Notes under the pieces: model-generated | Told to the model about the DNA's origin: nothing | What the model saw: the letters and a program-made list of their open reading frames with translations, nothing else | Database searches by the model: none | Translations under genes and position numbers: made by a program | Part shown: piece after piece, positions 48,909 to 57,677 of the stretch | How the letters are laid out: each line of letters begins with the position of its first letter | How positions within the stretch are numbered: position 1 is the first letter of the stretch | Assembly: GCF_030142045.1 (NCBI RefSeq) | Contig: NZ_CP126242.1 | Coordinates: forward strand, 806,001-870,000 | DNA from: Arthrobacter sp. zg-Y919 | GTDB taxonomy: Bacteria > Actinomycetota > Actinomycetes > Actinomycetales > Micrococcaceae | Direction of reading: 5' to 3' | Length of the DNA stretch: 64,000 bases

Positions 48909-49865
48909 ATGCCGCAAACGCGCTCCGTTAGTGTCCGGACCCCCGGCAAGATCAACGTCTCCCTCCGGGTGGGTCCGCCCCGTGCGGACGGCTACCACAG
49001 CGTGGCCAGCGTGTACCTGGCCGTGTCCCTCTTCGAGGAGGTCACCGCTACGGCGCTGGCAGGGGACGAGATCCGGCTGACACTCAGCGATCCCGACCAC
49101 CGCCTCCCGGACGGCGGCATCCCGCTGGACGGGGACAACCTGGCTGCCCGGGCTGCCCGGGCCGTCGCCTCCCGCGCCGGCCGGAAGCATGCGGGCGTCC
49201 ATCTGCACATCACTAAGCGGGTGCCGGTGGCGGGCGGAATGGGCGGCGGCTCAGCCGATGCCGCAGCCGCACTGGTGGCCTGCAACGAACTGTGGAACAC
49301 GGGCCTGGACCCGGTCGAACTGGCGGAGCTGGCGGCCGGACTCGGAGCCGACGTGCCGTTCGCCCTGCTCGGGGGAGCCGCCGCCGGGCTGGGCGTGGGG
49401 GACCGGCTGACCCCGGTACCGGCACCGCAGCCGCTGCACTGGGTTCTGGTTCCGGCGCCGTACGGGCTCTCCACCCCGGAGGTCTATTCCGCCGTCGACC
49501 GCCTCCGCGCCGGGACAGATGTCCCCGAGCCGGACGAAGTGGACCCGGTGATCCTCGCCGCCCTGGCCGACGGGAACACCGCCGCGCTGGCAGGCGTTCT
49601 AGTCAATGACCTGCAGCCGGCAGCACTGGAGCTCGCCCCCCAACTCGCATCCGTGCTGGAAGCGGGAACCCGGCTCGGCGCCCTGGCGGGCATGGTCTCC
49701 GGATCCGGCCCCACCCTGGCCTTCCTGGCAACCGATGAAACCGCAGCGTCCGTCCTGGCCGCGGCCCTGCGCGCGGAGGGCCACGCTGCACTGGCCGTTT
49801 ACGGACCCGCCGAGGGTGCCGTTGCGGCTGCCGACACCACCGCACCTCAGACGTACAGAAAGTAG
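48909..49865 (+). CDS. ispE: 4-(cytidine 5'-diphospho)-2-C-methyl-D-erythritol kinase
   Basis: A 318-residue GHMP kinase that phosphorylates CDP-methylerythritol in the MEP pathway of isoprenoid synthesis. Motifs: TPGKINVSLRVG with GYHSV at the start, the ATP loop PVAGGMGGGSADAAAAL, and the C-terminal SGSGPTLAFL. The frame is open far upstream within rsmA, but ATG 48909 gives the conserved N-terminus (MPQTRSVSVRTPGKI) and lies 19 bases after the rsmA stop. It feeds the prenyl precursors used by uppS. Confidence 0.95.
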   Translation: MPQTRSVSVRTPGKINVSLRVGPPRADGYHSVASVYLAVSLFEEVTATALAGDEIRLTLSDPDHRLPDGGIPLDGDNLAARAARAVASRAGRKHAGVHLHITKRVPVAGGMGGGSADAAAALVACNELWNTGLDPVELAELAAGLGADVPFALLGGAAAGLGVGDRLTPVPAPQPLHWVLVPAPYGLSTPEVYSAVDRLRAGTDVPEPDEVDPVILAALADGNTAALAGVLVNDLQPAALELAPQLASVLEAGTRLGALAGMVSGSGPTLAFLATDETAASVLAAALRAEGHAALAVYGPAEGAVAAADTTAPQTYRK

Positions 49866-49871
49866 TACCGA

Positions 49872-51764
49872 TTGGCACACCTGCTTGGTGCTGAAAACCT
49901 CAGCATTTCCTTTGGCACGCGCACCATCCTCGACGGGGTTTCCCTGGGCCTGGAAGAGGGGGACCGCATTGGCGTCGTCGGCCGCAACGGCGACGGCAAG
50001 TCCACCCTGATGCGCCTGCTGGCCGAACGGCAGACGCCCGATGAGGGCCGGGTCACCCGCCGCCGCGACGTCACCGTTGGCTATCTGGACCAGTCCGACG
50101 TGCTCGACGGCGACCTCACCGTCGGCGAAGCGATCGTCGGTGACGCCGCAGACTACGAGTGGGCTTCCAACGCCCGGATCCGCGACGTGATGAGCGGGCT
50201 GATCCAGGAAGTGGACTGGAACGCCCGGGTTTCCTCGCTCTCCGGCGGGCAGAAGCGCCGTGTGGCACTGGCCAAGCTCCTGACCGGCGACGACGACGTC
50301 GTCATGTTGGACGAGCCCACCAACCACCTGGACGTGGAAGGCGTTGCGTGGCTCGCCAAGCACCTGAAGACCCGCTGGCGCTCAGATGCCGGCGGCCTGC
50401 TCGTGGTTACCCACGACCGGTGGTTCCTGGACGAAATCTGCACCCGCACGTGGGAAGTCCACGACGCGGTGATTGACCCGTTCGACGGCGGCTACGCAGC
50501 GTACGTGCTGGCCCGCGCCGAGCGCGACCGCATGGCCGGCGTCATCGAGGGCAAGCGCCAGCAGCTCGTGAAGAAGGAACTGGCCTGGCTGCGCCGCGGT
50601 GCCCCGGCCCGCACCGCGAAGCCCAAGTTCCGCATCGAGGCCGCGAACAACCTGATTGCCGACGTACCCGAACCGCGCGACACCCTCTCACTGAACAAGA
50701 TGGCCACTGCGCGCCTGGGCAAAGATGTGCTTGACCTCGAGGAAGTGTCGCTGACCCTGGGCGACACCGAACTCTTCAAGAACATCACCCTGCGCCTGGC
50801 ACCCGGTGAGCGGCTCGGCCTGGTCGGCGTCAACGGTGCCGGCAAGACCACCCTGCTGCGCCTGCTCAACGGCGAAATCGAGCCCACCAAGGGTCGGCTG
50901 AAGCGCGGCACGACCGTGCAGACCGCCGTGCTCACCCAGGAGGTCAAGGAGCTCGACGAGGTCGCGGACCTGCGCGTCATCGAGGTCATCGAAAACGAGA
51001 AGCGCGTCTTCAGCGTCGGCGGCAAGGAGGTTTCAGCCGGGCAGCTCGTGGAGCAGCTGGGCTTCAACCAGCAGCGCCAGTGGACTCCGGTCCGTGAGCT
51101 CTCCGGCGGTGAGCGCCGCCGGCTGCAGCTGCTGCGCCTGCTCGTGGGCGAACCCAACGTGCTGATGCTCGATGAGCCCACCAATGACCTGGACACGGAC
51201 ACCCTTGCCGCGGTCGAGGACGTGCTGGACGGCTGGCCCGGAACCCTCGTGGTGGTCTCGCACGACCGGTACCTGCTCGAGCGCGTCACCGACCACCAGA
51301 TGGCACTGCTCGGCGACGGCAAGCTGCGCGGCCTGCCCGGCGGCGTGGACCAGTACCTGGAACTGCGTAACGAAGCGCTGGCCGCCAACTCTTCCGCGTC
51401 GACTGCAGCGCGGGGCTCCTCGCAGGCGGCCCGTGCGGCTGCGGCAGGGTCCTCCCGTCCCGGCGGTTCCTCCGCCTTCACTGCACCCTCCGGCGGCGGA
51501 ACGGCGACGGCGCTGGCCGGTTCGGGTGCTTCGGAAGCCGAGAAGCGGGCCGCGAAGAAGGACCTGACCCGGATCGAACGCCAGCTGAGCAAGCTCACCG
51601 CGCAGGCCGAGAAGATCAACGCCCAGATGAATGAGGCGACGCAGAAGTCCGGCGGCGCCGACTTTGAACTGATCGGCGAGCTCAACGCCAAGCTGCAGGC
51701 CGTCGCGGCCGAGCAGGAGGGCCTCGAAATGCAGTGGCTGGAGGCGTCGGAGATCCTCGAATAG
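49872..51764 (+). CDS. ABC-F family ATP-binding protein
   Basis: A 630-residue soluble twin-ABC protein without membrane segments. First cassette: GRNGDGKST near residue 37, LSGGQKRR, MLDEPTNHLD. Second: GVNGAGKTT near 319, LSGGERRR, MLDEPTNDLD. The inter-domain linker is charged, and the C-terminus, after a Ser/Ala/Gly-rich spacer, ends in a coiled coil of about 70 residues. ABC-F proteins act on the ribosome as translation factors or antibiotic-protection proteins; which applies here is unknown. TTG start six bases after ispE. Confidence 0.92.
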   Translation: MAHLLGAENLSISFGTRTILDGVSLGLEEGDRIGVVGRNGDGKSTLMRLLAERQTPDEGRVTRRRDVTVGYLDQSDVLDGDLTVGEAIVGDAADYEWASNARIRDVMSGLIQEVDWNARVSSLSGGQKRRVALAKLLTGDDDVVMLDEPTNHLDVEGVAWLAKHLKTRWRSDAGGLLVVTHDRWFLDEICTRTWEVHDAVIDPFDGGYAAYVLARAERDRMAGVIEGKRQQLVKKELAWLRRGAPARTAKPKFRIEAANNLIADVPEPRDTLSLNKMATARLGKDVLDLEEVSLTLGDTELFKNITLRLAPGERLGLVGVNGAGKTTLLRLLNGEIEPTKGRLKRGTTVQTAVLTQEVKELDEVADLRVIEVIENEKRVFSVGGKEVSAGQLVEQLGFNQQRQWTPVRELSGGERRRLQLLRLLVGEPNVLMLDEPTNDLDTDTLAAVEDVLDGWPGTLVVVSHDRYLLERVTDHQMALLGDGKLRGLPGGVDQYLELRNEALAANSSASTAARGSSQAARAAAAGSSRPGGSSAFTAPSGGGTATALAGSGASEAEKRAAKKDLTRIERQLSKLTAQAEKINAQMNEATQKSGGADFELIGELNAKLQAVAAEQEGLEMQWLEASEILE

Positions 51765-51797
51765 GGCGCAGCGTGCGGTTCTGCTGCCGTTTTGCTG

Positions 51798-51827
51798 TTC
51801 TGCTGCCGGGTTAAACCGGCAGCAGAA
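51798..51827. terminator. bidirectional hairpin terminator
   Basis: TTCTGCTGCCGG and CCGGCAGCAGAA form a perfect 12-bp stem with the loop GTTAAA between the convergent ABC-F and TetR-Nudix genes. There is no clear U-run, but a preceding partial copy (TGCTGCCGTTTTGCTGTTC) gives T-rich flanks. Confidence 0.65.
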
Positions 51828-51854
51828 TCCCGAAGCGGCGGGAGAAAGCGGCAG

Positions 51855-52928
51855 CTAGCCCAGCAGGCGCGGCAGGAGGTACTCGCTAAGCAGCGGGGAC
51901 AGGTCGGTGCGTTCCGCCGCGTCCGCAGGTGCGGCCCAGAGGATTTCCTCGATCTCCGCAGCCGCGGCCGGGGGAGCGCTGCCTGCGGGCAGGGTCCAGC
52001 CAAACAGGCCCGCGTCTATGGAGGTGTTTTCCTCGTTCGCGGCCGGTCCGTACCAGCTGCCCAGGTCTTCAAGATCCTCTGCGGCAACCGCCAGTCCAAG
52101 TTCTTCGCGTACCTCCCGGACGGCGGCCTGCACGAAGGTCTCCCCGGGCTCCAGTTTTCCGCCAGGCTGCATAAAGCGCGAGGTTCCGCGTTTGCGCACC
52201 AGCAGGATGCGGCCGGCGTCGTCCCTGACCAGGACCGCCGAAAGCCGAAGGACGGCGGTGCCGTCACCGCCGGCGCGGGCGCCGTCCAGGTCAGGCGGCA
52301 TATGGGAAAGCCGGGGATCCTTTTGCAGGCCCGCGAGGCCGTTCCAGGACAGGTTCACCAGATGCGCAGCCACGGCGGCCTTGTCCGGGGAGCGGGTATC
52401 CAGCCACCACTGGCCGGTCATGGCAACCATGCCCACCAGCATCTGCGCGTACATGCCACCCACCTCGGCGCTCAGGCCGCGGCTGCCGAACTCCTTGGAC
52501 AGGATGTGTTCCACGTGCCGGGTGATCGTGGACAGCAGGGTGGAGAATGTTCCCTCCGGCTGCGACGGCGGCGCGTCCCGGGTGAGGATCCGGAAACCGT
52601 CGGTGTGTTTTTCGATGTAGTCCAGCAGGGCGTAGGCCGCACGTTCCAGCAGGACCCGGGGACCGGCGTCGGCGCTGAGGGACTCGGTCATCACGTCCAG
52701 CAGGCGGCGGAACTCAATGTCCACCACCTCGGTGTACAGGCCCTCTTTGGAACCGAAGTGTTCGTAGACCACCGGTTTGGAGACGCCTGCCGCGGCCGCA
52801 ATGTCCTCGATGGTGGCGCCGTCCAGTCCGCGCAGGGCAAAGAGCCCGCGTGCCACTTCGATCAGCTGGGCGCGCCGCTGGACGCCGGTCATGCGCAGGC
52901 GCGTTCCGCCGGCGGGAGTCTTTACCAC
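51855..52928 (-). CDS. TetR regulator fused to a C-terminal Nudix hydrolase domain
   Basis: One open frame of 357 residues encodes two domains. Residues 17-205 are a TetR regulator: HTH at 39-58 ([20 protein letters not shown]), then a helical ligand-binding domain. After a Gly/Ala linker (about 212-224), residues 225-357 form a Nudix domain with an intact box: G257, E263, R271-E272, E275-E276 and G278. There is no stop or frameshift at the junction. The combination suggests a regulator that binds or hydrolyses a nucleotide-type ligand, unlike NrtR, where Nudix precedes a winged helix. GTG 52928 or ATG 52892 may be the start. It is divergent from tRNA-Gln/glmU and probably autoregulated. Confidence 0.88.
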   Translation of the reverse strand: MVKTPAGGTRLRMTGVQRRAQLIEVARGLFALRGLDGATIEDIAAAAGVSKPVVYEHFGSKEGLYTEVVDIEFRRLLDVMTESLSADAGPRVLLERAAYALLDYIEKHTDGFRILTRDAPPSQPEGTFSTLLSTITRHVEHILSKEFGSRGLSAEVGGMYAQMLVGMVAMTGQWWLDTRSPDKAAVAAHLVNLSWNGLAGLQKDPRLSHMPPDLDGARAGGDGTAVLRLSAVLVRDDAGRILLVRKRGTSRFMQPGGKLEPGETFVQAAVREVREELGLAVAAEDLEDLGSWYGPAANEENTSIDAGLFGWTLPAGSAPPAAAAEIEEILWAAPADAAERTDLSPLLSEYLLPRLLG

Positions 52929-53043
52929 CGGACCAGTCTACCCACGTGTCCCGTGGAGGGCCGTCGATGCCGCCGCGCCGGCCGTGCGCCCCGTCCCGCC
53001 CCCTGTCCCGCGCCGGCCGTGCCCTGGCTCTGCATCCTGTCCT

Positions 53044-53063
53044 GCTGCATGCTGCATGCTGCA
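53044..53063. repeat. short 7-bp tandem repeat
   Basis: GCTGCAT repeated nearly three times within a 239-base non-coding spacer that also contains two copies of CGCGCCGGCCGTGC (around 52976 and 53010). The spacer separates the TetR-Nudix gene from tRNA-Gln. No role is evident. Confidence 0.7.
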
Positions 53064-53167
53064 CCGCCCGCCCCGCATCCTGCCCCGCGCAGCCGCAGCC
53101 CAACTCGCGTCCGCATCGGCTCCCGTGGCAGACTAAACTCTTGTGTGCGTGGCTCGCCAGGCACATG

Positions 53168-53239
53168 ATCCGCCCTGGTGTAATGGCAGCACCCCGGCCT
53201 TTGGAGCCGTGGAGTATAGGTTCGAATCCTATGGGCGGA
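53168..53239 (+). tRNA. tRNA-Gln (anticodon TTG)
   Basis: The acceptor arms TCCGCCC and GGGCGGA pair perfectly, the T-arm reads ATAGG-TTCGAAT-CCTAT, and the anticodon loop CTTTGGA carries TTG. The D-arm GTGT/AGCAC is short, as usual for tRNA-Gln, and the anticodon stem has one end mismatch (C/T). The 3' CCA is not encoded. It lies just upstream of glmU. Confidence 0.93.
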
Positions 53240-53315
53240 ACGCTATGCAGTGTGCCTGTGAAAGGCTGCCGCGCAGCAGATATACCCCGGCCGGACCACT
53301 AAGGAGCGCCATTTC

Positions 53316-54848
53316 GTGACCACCAACGATGCCCGATCCAGCGGAAACCCTCCGGGCAGTTTGTCGGCGGTGATCGTCCTTGCCGCCGGGGCCGGTACAC
53401 GAATGAAGTCCCGGACCCCGAAAATCCTGCACCCCGTGGGCGGCATTTCGATGCTCGGCCATGCCCTCGCCGCGGCACAGGAGCTGCACCCCCGCTTCCT
53501 GGCGGTTGTCGTGCGGCACGAACGCGACATGGTGGCGGCACACGCCGCCGCACATGCGCCGGCCGCCGTCATCGTTGACCAGGACGAGATCCCCGGCACG
53601 GGCCGCGCGGTCCAGGTGGCGCTCTCGCAGCTGGACGCCGCCGCCGGGCTGGAAGGCACCGTCGTAGTGACCTACGGGGACGCCCCGCTCCTCGAAGCCC
53701 AGACACTGCGCAACCTGGTCGCGGTGCATGAAACGGACGGCAACGCCGTAACGGTCCTCACCGCCCGGCTGGCGGATCCCACCGGCTACGGACGCGTGCT
53801 GAGGGCGGAAGACGGCACGGTCACCGGCATCGTCGAGCACAAGGACGCCACCGACGAGCAGCGCGCCGTTCGCGAAATCAACTCCGGCATCTACGCCTTC
53901 GACGCCGCAGTCCTGCGCAGCGCGCTGGCATCGGTGACCACCTCCAACTCGCAGGGAGAGATGTACCTGACCGATGTCCTGGGCATCGCCCGCTCAGCCG
54001 GCGGCCGCATCAGCGCCGTTGCCACTGACGACACATGGCAGGTGGAAGGCGCTAACGACCGCGTCCAGCTCGCCGCCCTCAATGCCGAACACAACCGCCG
54101 CAATCTGGATAAATGGATGCGGGCCGGCGTGACCGTTGTGGATCCGGCCACGACCTGGATCGACTCGACCGTGACCCTGGCCGAAGACGTCACCATCCTG
54201 CCCGGCACCCAGCTGCATGGCGCCACGACCATCGCCCGGGACGCCGTCGTCGGACCGGACACCACGTTGACGGACGTGTCCGTAGGGGAGGGGGCAAGCG
54301 TGGTCCGGACCCACGGCAGCAATGCCGTCCTTGGCGCCGGCAGCAGCGTGGGGCCCTTCGCCTACCTGCGTCCGGGAACCGTACTGGGTGCGGACGGAAA
54401 AATCGGCACCTTCGTGGAAACCAAGAACGCCAACATCGGCGCCGGGTCCAAGGTTCCCCACCTTTCCTATGTGGGGGATGCCACAATCGGCGAGCAGTCC
54501 AACATCGGTGCCGCGTCCGTCTTCGTGAACTACGACGGCGTGAACAAGCACCATACGACCATCGGGTCCCACGTACGCATGGGCAGCGACAACATGTATG
54601 TAGCCCCCGTCACGGTAGGCGACGGCGCGTACAGTGGAGCTGGAACGGTGGTCCGCAAGGACGTCCCGGCCGGCTCCCTGGCCATCAACGTGGCGCCCCA
54701 GCGCAACCTCGACGGCTGGGTGCTGACCAACCGTCCGGGCACCGCGGCAGCCGACGCGGCGGCCGCGGCCAACGCTTCCGCTACGGCCACTGATTCCACA
54801 ACCTCTTCCGCCGATACTGATTCCCCCACGCGAGAAAGCGATCATTAA
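53316..54848 (+). CDS. glmU: bifunctional UDP-N-acetylglucosamine pyrophosphorylase / glucosamine-1-phosphate N-acetyltransferase
   Basis: A 510-residue bifunctional enzyme making UDP-GlcNAc for peptidoglycan and glycopolymers. The N-terminal uridylyltransferase has LAAGAGTRM at residues 22-30 followed by KILHPVGG; the C-terminal half is a left-handed beta-helix of hexapeptide repeats with the acetyltransferase segment HLSYVGDATIGEQSNIGA. The last 35 residues are a low-complexity Ala/Ser/Thr tail. Its TAA overlaps the prs start (TAATG), so the two are translationally coupled. Confidence 0.96.
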   Translation: MTTNDARSSGNPPGSLSAVIVLAAGAGTRMKSRTPKILHPVGGISMLGHALAAAQELHPRFLAVVVRHERDMVAAHAAAHAPAAVIVDQDEIPGTGRAVQVALSQLDAAAGLEGTVVVTYGDAPLLEAQTLRNLVAVHETDGNAVTVLTARLADPTGYGRVLRAEDGTVTGIVEHKDATDEQRAVREINSGIYAFDAAVLRSALASVTTSNSQGEMYLTDVLGIARSAGGRISAVATDDTWQVEGANDRVQLAALNAEHNRRNLDKWMRAGVTVVDPATTWIDSTVTLAEDVTILPGTQLHGATTIARDAVVGPDTTLTDVSVGEGASVVRTHGSNAVLGAGSSVGPFAYLRPGTVLGADGKIGTFVETKNANIGAGSKVPHLSYVGDATIGEQSNIGAASVFVNYDGVNKHHTTIGSHVRMGSDNMYVAPVTVGDGAYSGAGTVVRKDVPAGSLAINVAPQRNLDGWVLTNRPGTAAADAAAAANASATATDSTTSSADTDSPTRESDH

Positions 54849-55831
54849 TGAGCAGCGAGATCACCGCACAAGGTGAAAAGAAGCTTGTCCTTGCCACTGG
54901 CCGGGCACACCCGGAACTGGCCGAGGAGATCGCCCGCTGCCTTGACACGGAGCTGCTGCCGCTGGCCTCCTACGACTTCGCCAACGGCGAGATCTATGTC
55001 CGTCCCGGCGAGAGTGTCCGCGGCACCGATGCCTTCGTCATCCAGGCGCACCCGGCACCGATGAACAACTGGCTGATGGAACAGCTGATCACCGTTGACG
55101 CACTGAAGCGGGCCTCCGCCAAGCGCATCACCGTGGTTTCCCCGTTCTACCCGTACGCCCGGCAGGACAAGAAGGGACGCGGCCGCGAGCCGATTTCCGC
55201 CCGCCTGATTGCCGACCTGTACAAGACCGCCGGCGCGGACCGCATCATGAGCGTTGACCTGCACACCTCGCAGATCCAGGGCTTCTTCGACGGCCCCGTG
55301 GACCACCTGATGGCCATCCCGCTGCTGGCAGACTACATCCGCACCCGCGTGGATGTCTCCAACGTCACGGTGGTCTCCCCGGACACCGGGCGCGTCCGTG
55401 TTGCCGAGCAGTGGGCGGAACGCCTCGGCGGCTCGCCGCTGGCGTTCGTGCACAAGAGCCGCGACCTGACCGTCCCGAACCAGGCTGTATCCAAGCAGGT
55501 CGTGGGACAGGTCGAGGGGCGTACCTGCGTGCTGATCGACGACATGATCGACACCGGCGGCACCATCGCCGGCGCCGTGCGCGTCCTCAAGGAAGCCGGT
55601 GCCAAGGATGTCATCATCGCGGCCACCCACGCCGTGTTCTCGGATCCGGCAGCCCGTACCCTGGCCGAGTCCGGTGCCCGCGAAGTAGTGGTCACCAACA
55701 CCCTGCCGATCCCGGCCGCCAAGCGCTTCGACCAGCTGACGGTGCTGTCGATCGCACCGCTGATCGCCCGGGCCATCAAAGAGGTCTTCGAAGACGGGTC
55801 CGTCACGAGCCTCTTCGACGGCAAGGCCTAG
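54848..55831 (+). CDS. prs: ribose-phosphate pyrophosphokinase
   Basis: A 327-residue class I PRPP synthetase making PRPP from ribose 5-phosphate and ATP for purine, pyrimidine, His, Trp and NAD synthesis and, in actinobacteria, decaprenyl-phosphoryl arabinose. The PRPP-binding motif DDMIDTGGT is at about 231-239, with DLHTSQIQGFF and YARQDKK upstream. Its ATG overlaps the glmU stop. A GC-rich hairpin follows. Confidence 0.96.
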   Translation: MSSEITAQGEKKLVLATGRAHPELAEEIARCLDTELLPLASYDFANGEIYVRPGESVRGTDAFVIQAHPAPMNNWLMEQLITVDALKRASAKRITVVSPFYPYARQDKKGRGREPISARLIADLYKTAGADRIMSVDLHTSQIQGFFDGPVDHLMAIPLLADYIRTRVDVSNVTVVSPDTGRVRVAEQWAERLGGSPLAFVHKSRDLTVPNQAVSKQVVGQVEGRTCVLIDDMIDTGGTIAGAVRVLKEAGAKDVIIAATHAVFSDPAARTLAESGAREVVVTNTLPIPAAKRFDQLTVLSIAPLIARAIKEVFEDGSVTSLFDGKA

Positions 55832-55850
55832 GCACTGTCCGTTTGATCCA

Positions 55851-55892
55851 CCGCCCGCCCGGACCCGGAGTAACCGGCGTTCGGGCGGGCGG
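55851..55892 (+). terminator. GC hairpin after prs
   Basis: CCGCCCGCCCG (55851-55861) and CGGGCGGGCGG (55882-55892) form a perfect 11-bp stem with a 20-base loop, 20 bases after the prs stop. No U-run follows, so it may act only as an attenuating or mRNA-stabilising structure. Confidence 0.5.
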
Positions 55893-55989
55893 ACTTGTGC
55901 TGGTAGCATTGAGACCGATGCCTAGGCGAGGGAGCGGCCCGGAGAATTCCGGCCGAACTCCGTTATCGACGGTGGCTGGCAACTTCTGG

Positions 55990-56019
55990 CCGTACACAGG
56001 GACCCTCCGGTCCGTACGG
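55990..56019 (+). promoter_or_regulatory. hairpin in the rplY leader
   Basis: CCGTAC pairs with GTACGG, and inside it GGACC pairs with GGTCC around the loop CTCC, leaving a one-sided bulge ACAG. It lies 60 bases before the rplY start. Stem-bulge leaders are common in ribosomal protein autoregulation, so this may be an L25-binding site, but that is inference. Confidence 0.35.
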
Positions 56020-56078
56020 TGGAGTGTTCCGAAACCGGCGCCTGAGGCAACCACGGAACACCACTTACAGGAGTAGCA

Positions 56079-56687
56079 ATGTCTGAGCAGAAGCTCGCAG
56101 GAACCGCCCGCACCGAGTTCGGCAAGGGAGCAGCCCGCAAGGCCCGCGCCGCCGGCCAGATCCCGGCAGTCATCTACGGCCACGGCGCCGATGTTATGCA
56201 CATCCTGCTGCCGGCCAAGGCCACCACGCTGGCTGTCCGCACCTCCAACGCCCTGCTGGAAATCGACGTCGACGGCGAGTCCCACCTGGCCCTGGCCCGC
56301 GACATCCAGCGCGATCCGATCAAGCAGATCATCGAGCACATCGACCTCCTGACCGTCCGTAAGGGCGAAAAGGTCGAGGTCGAGGTCAACATCCACGTTG
56401 AGGGCGAACTGGCTGCAGGCGACTCGGTCTACAACCAGGAAGCCAACACGGTCCTGGTTGCTGCCGACGCCACCAACCTGCCGGAAACCATCGTGGTCAG
56501 CATCGAAGGCCGCAAGGCCGGCGAGCACATCTACGCCTCGGACCTCGTACTGCCTGCCGGCGTCGAGCTCCTGCTGGATCCCGAAACCATGATCATCAAC
56601 ATCTCCGAGCCCACCGTGCAGGACCTTGGCGCTCCGTCCGACGAGCAGGTTGCTGTTGCAGCTGCTGAAGTTGGCGCTGAAGCGTAA
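56079..56687 (+). CDS. rplY: 50S ribosomal protein L25/general stress protein Ctc
   Basis: A 202-residue L25 of the long CTC type. The N-terminal 5S rRNA-binding domain (TEFGKGAARKARAAGQIPAV, then YGHGADVMHI) is followed by the C-terminal TL5 beta domain (VEVNIHVEGEL, ASDLVLPAGVELLLDPE) and an acidic tail. A 247-base leader separates it from prs, so it probably has its own promoter. pth follows 66 bases later, the usual partner. Confidence 0.95.
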   Translation: MSEQKLAGTARTEFGKGAARKARAAGQIPAVIYGHGADVMHILLPAKATTLAVRTSNALLEIDVDGESHLALARDIQRDPIKQIIEHIDLLTVRKGEKVEVEVNIHVEGELAAGDSVYNQEANTVLVAADATNLPETIVVSIEGRKAGEHIYASDLVLPAGVELLLDPETMIINISEPTVQDLGAPSDEQVAVAAAEVGAEA

Positions 56688-56753
56688 TTCACTTCCGGGG
56701 TCTGCTCCCCGCAGCGGAGCCGTCCGGTTCTCATCGAAGGAGCAGTACCCGCA

Positions 56754-57341
56754 GTGAACAGTAACACCTGGCTTGTAGCCGGGCTCGGAAACCCCGGGCC
56801 CGGCTACAGCCGTAACCGGCACAATGTCGGCCAAATGGTTTTGGACGAACTGGCCCTCCGCATGGGCGGAAAATTCAAGGTCCACCGCTCGCACGCGTCC
56901 ATTGTCGAAGGACGCCTCGGCATCGGCGGTCCACGCGTGGTGCTAGCGAAGCCGCTGACCTATATGAACCTGTCCGGGGGCCCCGTATCCTCTCTGGCCC
57001 GCTTCTTCGATATTGACCCGGAGCAGGTGGTGGCGGTCCACGACGAGATCGATATCCCCTTCAACACCGTCCGGCTCAAGCGCGGCGGCGGAGAGGGTGG
57101 CCACAACGGTCTCCGGGACATCAGCAAAGCCCTGGGTACCAAGGATTACCTGCGGGTCCGGGTGGGCGTCGGCCGTCCCCCGGGACGTATGGACACGGCC
57201 GACTACGTACTCAAGGACTTCTCGGGGACCGAGGCGAAGGAACTTCCGTTCCTCGTCGGCGATGCTGCGGACGCTGTCGAACTCCTCCTGACGGAGGGGT
57301 TGACGGCCGCCCAGCAGAAATTCCACGGCGCCGGGTCCTGA
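56754..57341 (+). CDS. pth: peptidyl-tRNA hydrolase
   Basis: A 195-residue Pth that recycles peptidyl-tRNA. The active-site N13 and H23 lie in AGLGNPGPGYSRNRHNVGQMV (split here as GLGNPGPGY and NRHNVGQ), and the other catalytic segment VHDEIDIPF and GGGEGGHNGLRDI are present. The GTG start follows AAGGAG. In related genomes this gene closes the glmU-prs-rplY-pth block; here the next region is the LuxR array. Confidence 0.95.
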   Translation: MNSNTWLVAGLGNPGPGYSRNRHNVGQMVLDELALRMGGKFKVHRSHASIVEGRLGIGGPRVVLAKPLTYMNLSGGPVSSLARFFDIDPEQVVAVHDEIDIPFNTVRLKRGGGEGGHNGLRDISKALGTKDYLRVRVGVGRPPGRMDTADYVLKDFSGTEAKELPFLVGDAADAVELLLTEGLTAAQQKFHGAGS

Positions 57342-57677
57342 CTCTTTGGCCTAGGTATCAGCGGGGCAGAATGGAGTAGTTTTCCAGCGTCCCGAATAGC
57401 GGGGAAGCATTGTTTCGGTTCCGTTACCCGGCCTAAAATGGAGCCAGCCTGAAGGGCTCCCAAAGCGGGGCCGACGTCGGGAGGCCTCCGAGACTGGGCC
57501 ACCCCCATCCCGGCGTCGGTCCCTTATTCTGTTCCCGCGACCAGCCGCTCCCTCCTGCATCTAGACGCTGCCCCGGGCCGGGCGTATGCTCCAGTCCACC
57601 GAGCAGTTGCTACCAAAAGCAGCCGGTGTCCGGAACCCGGATCCGGTGCGGGCGTTGTGGGGGGCGTGGGCTGGCTG
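57342..57677. promoter_or_regulatory. spacer between pth and the LuxR array with candidate promoter and terminator
   Basis: A gene-free stretch of about 335 bases. A possible promoter is TTGTTT (57410-57415) and TAAAAT (57434-57439) with an 18-base gap. Downstream, 57469-57481 pairs with 57509-57522 (13 bp including one G-U and one bulged base), enclosing a GGCC/GGCC stem and followed by TTATT, which may be a terminator or an attenuator for the array. Weak evidence for each element. Confidence 0.4.

Noticed and set aside
53168..53239. tRNA-Gln as an integration site of a mobile element
   Set aside because: No integrase gene, no duplicated tRNA 3' end and no compositional break nearby; the neighbours are housekeeping genes.
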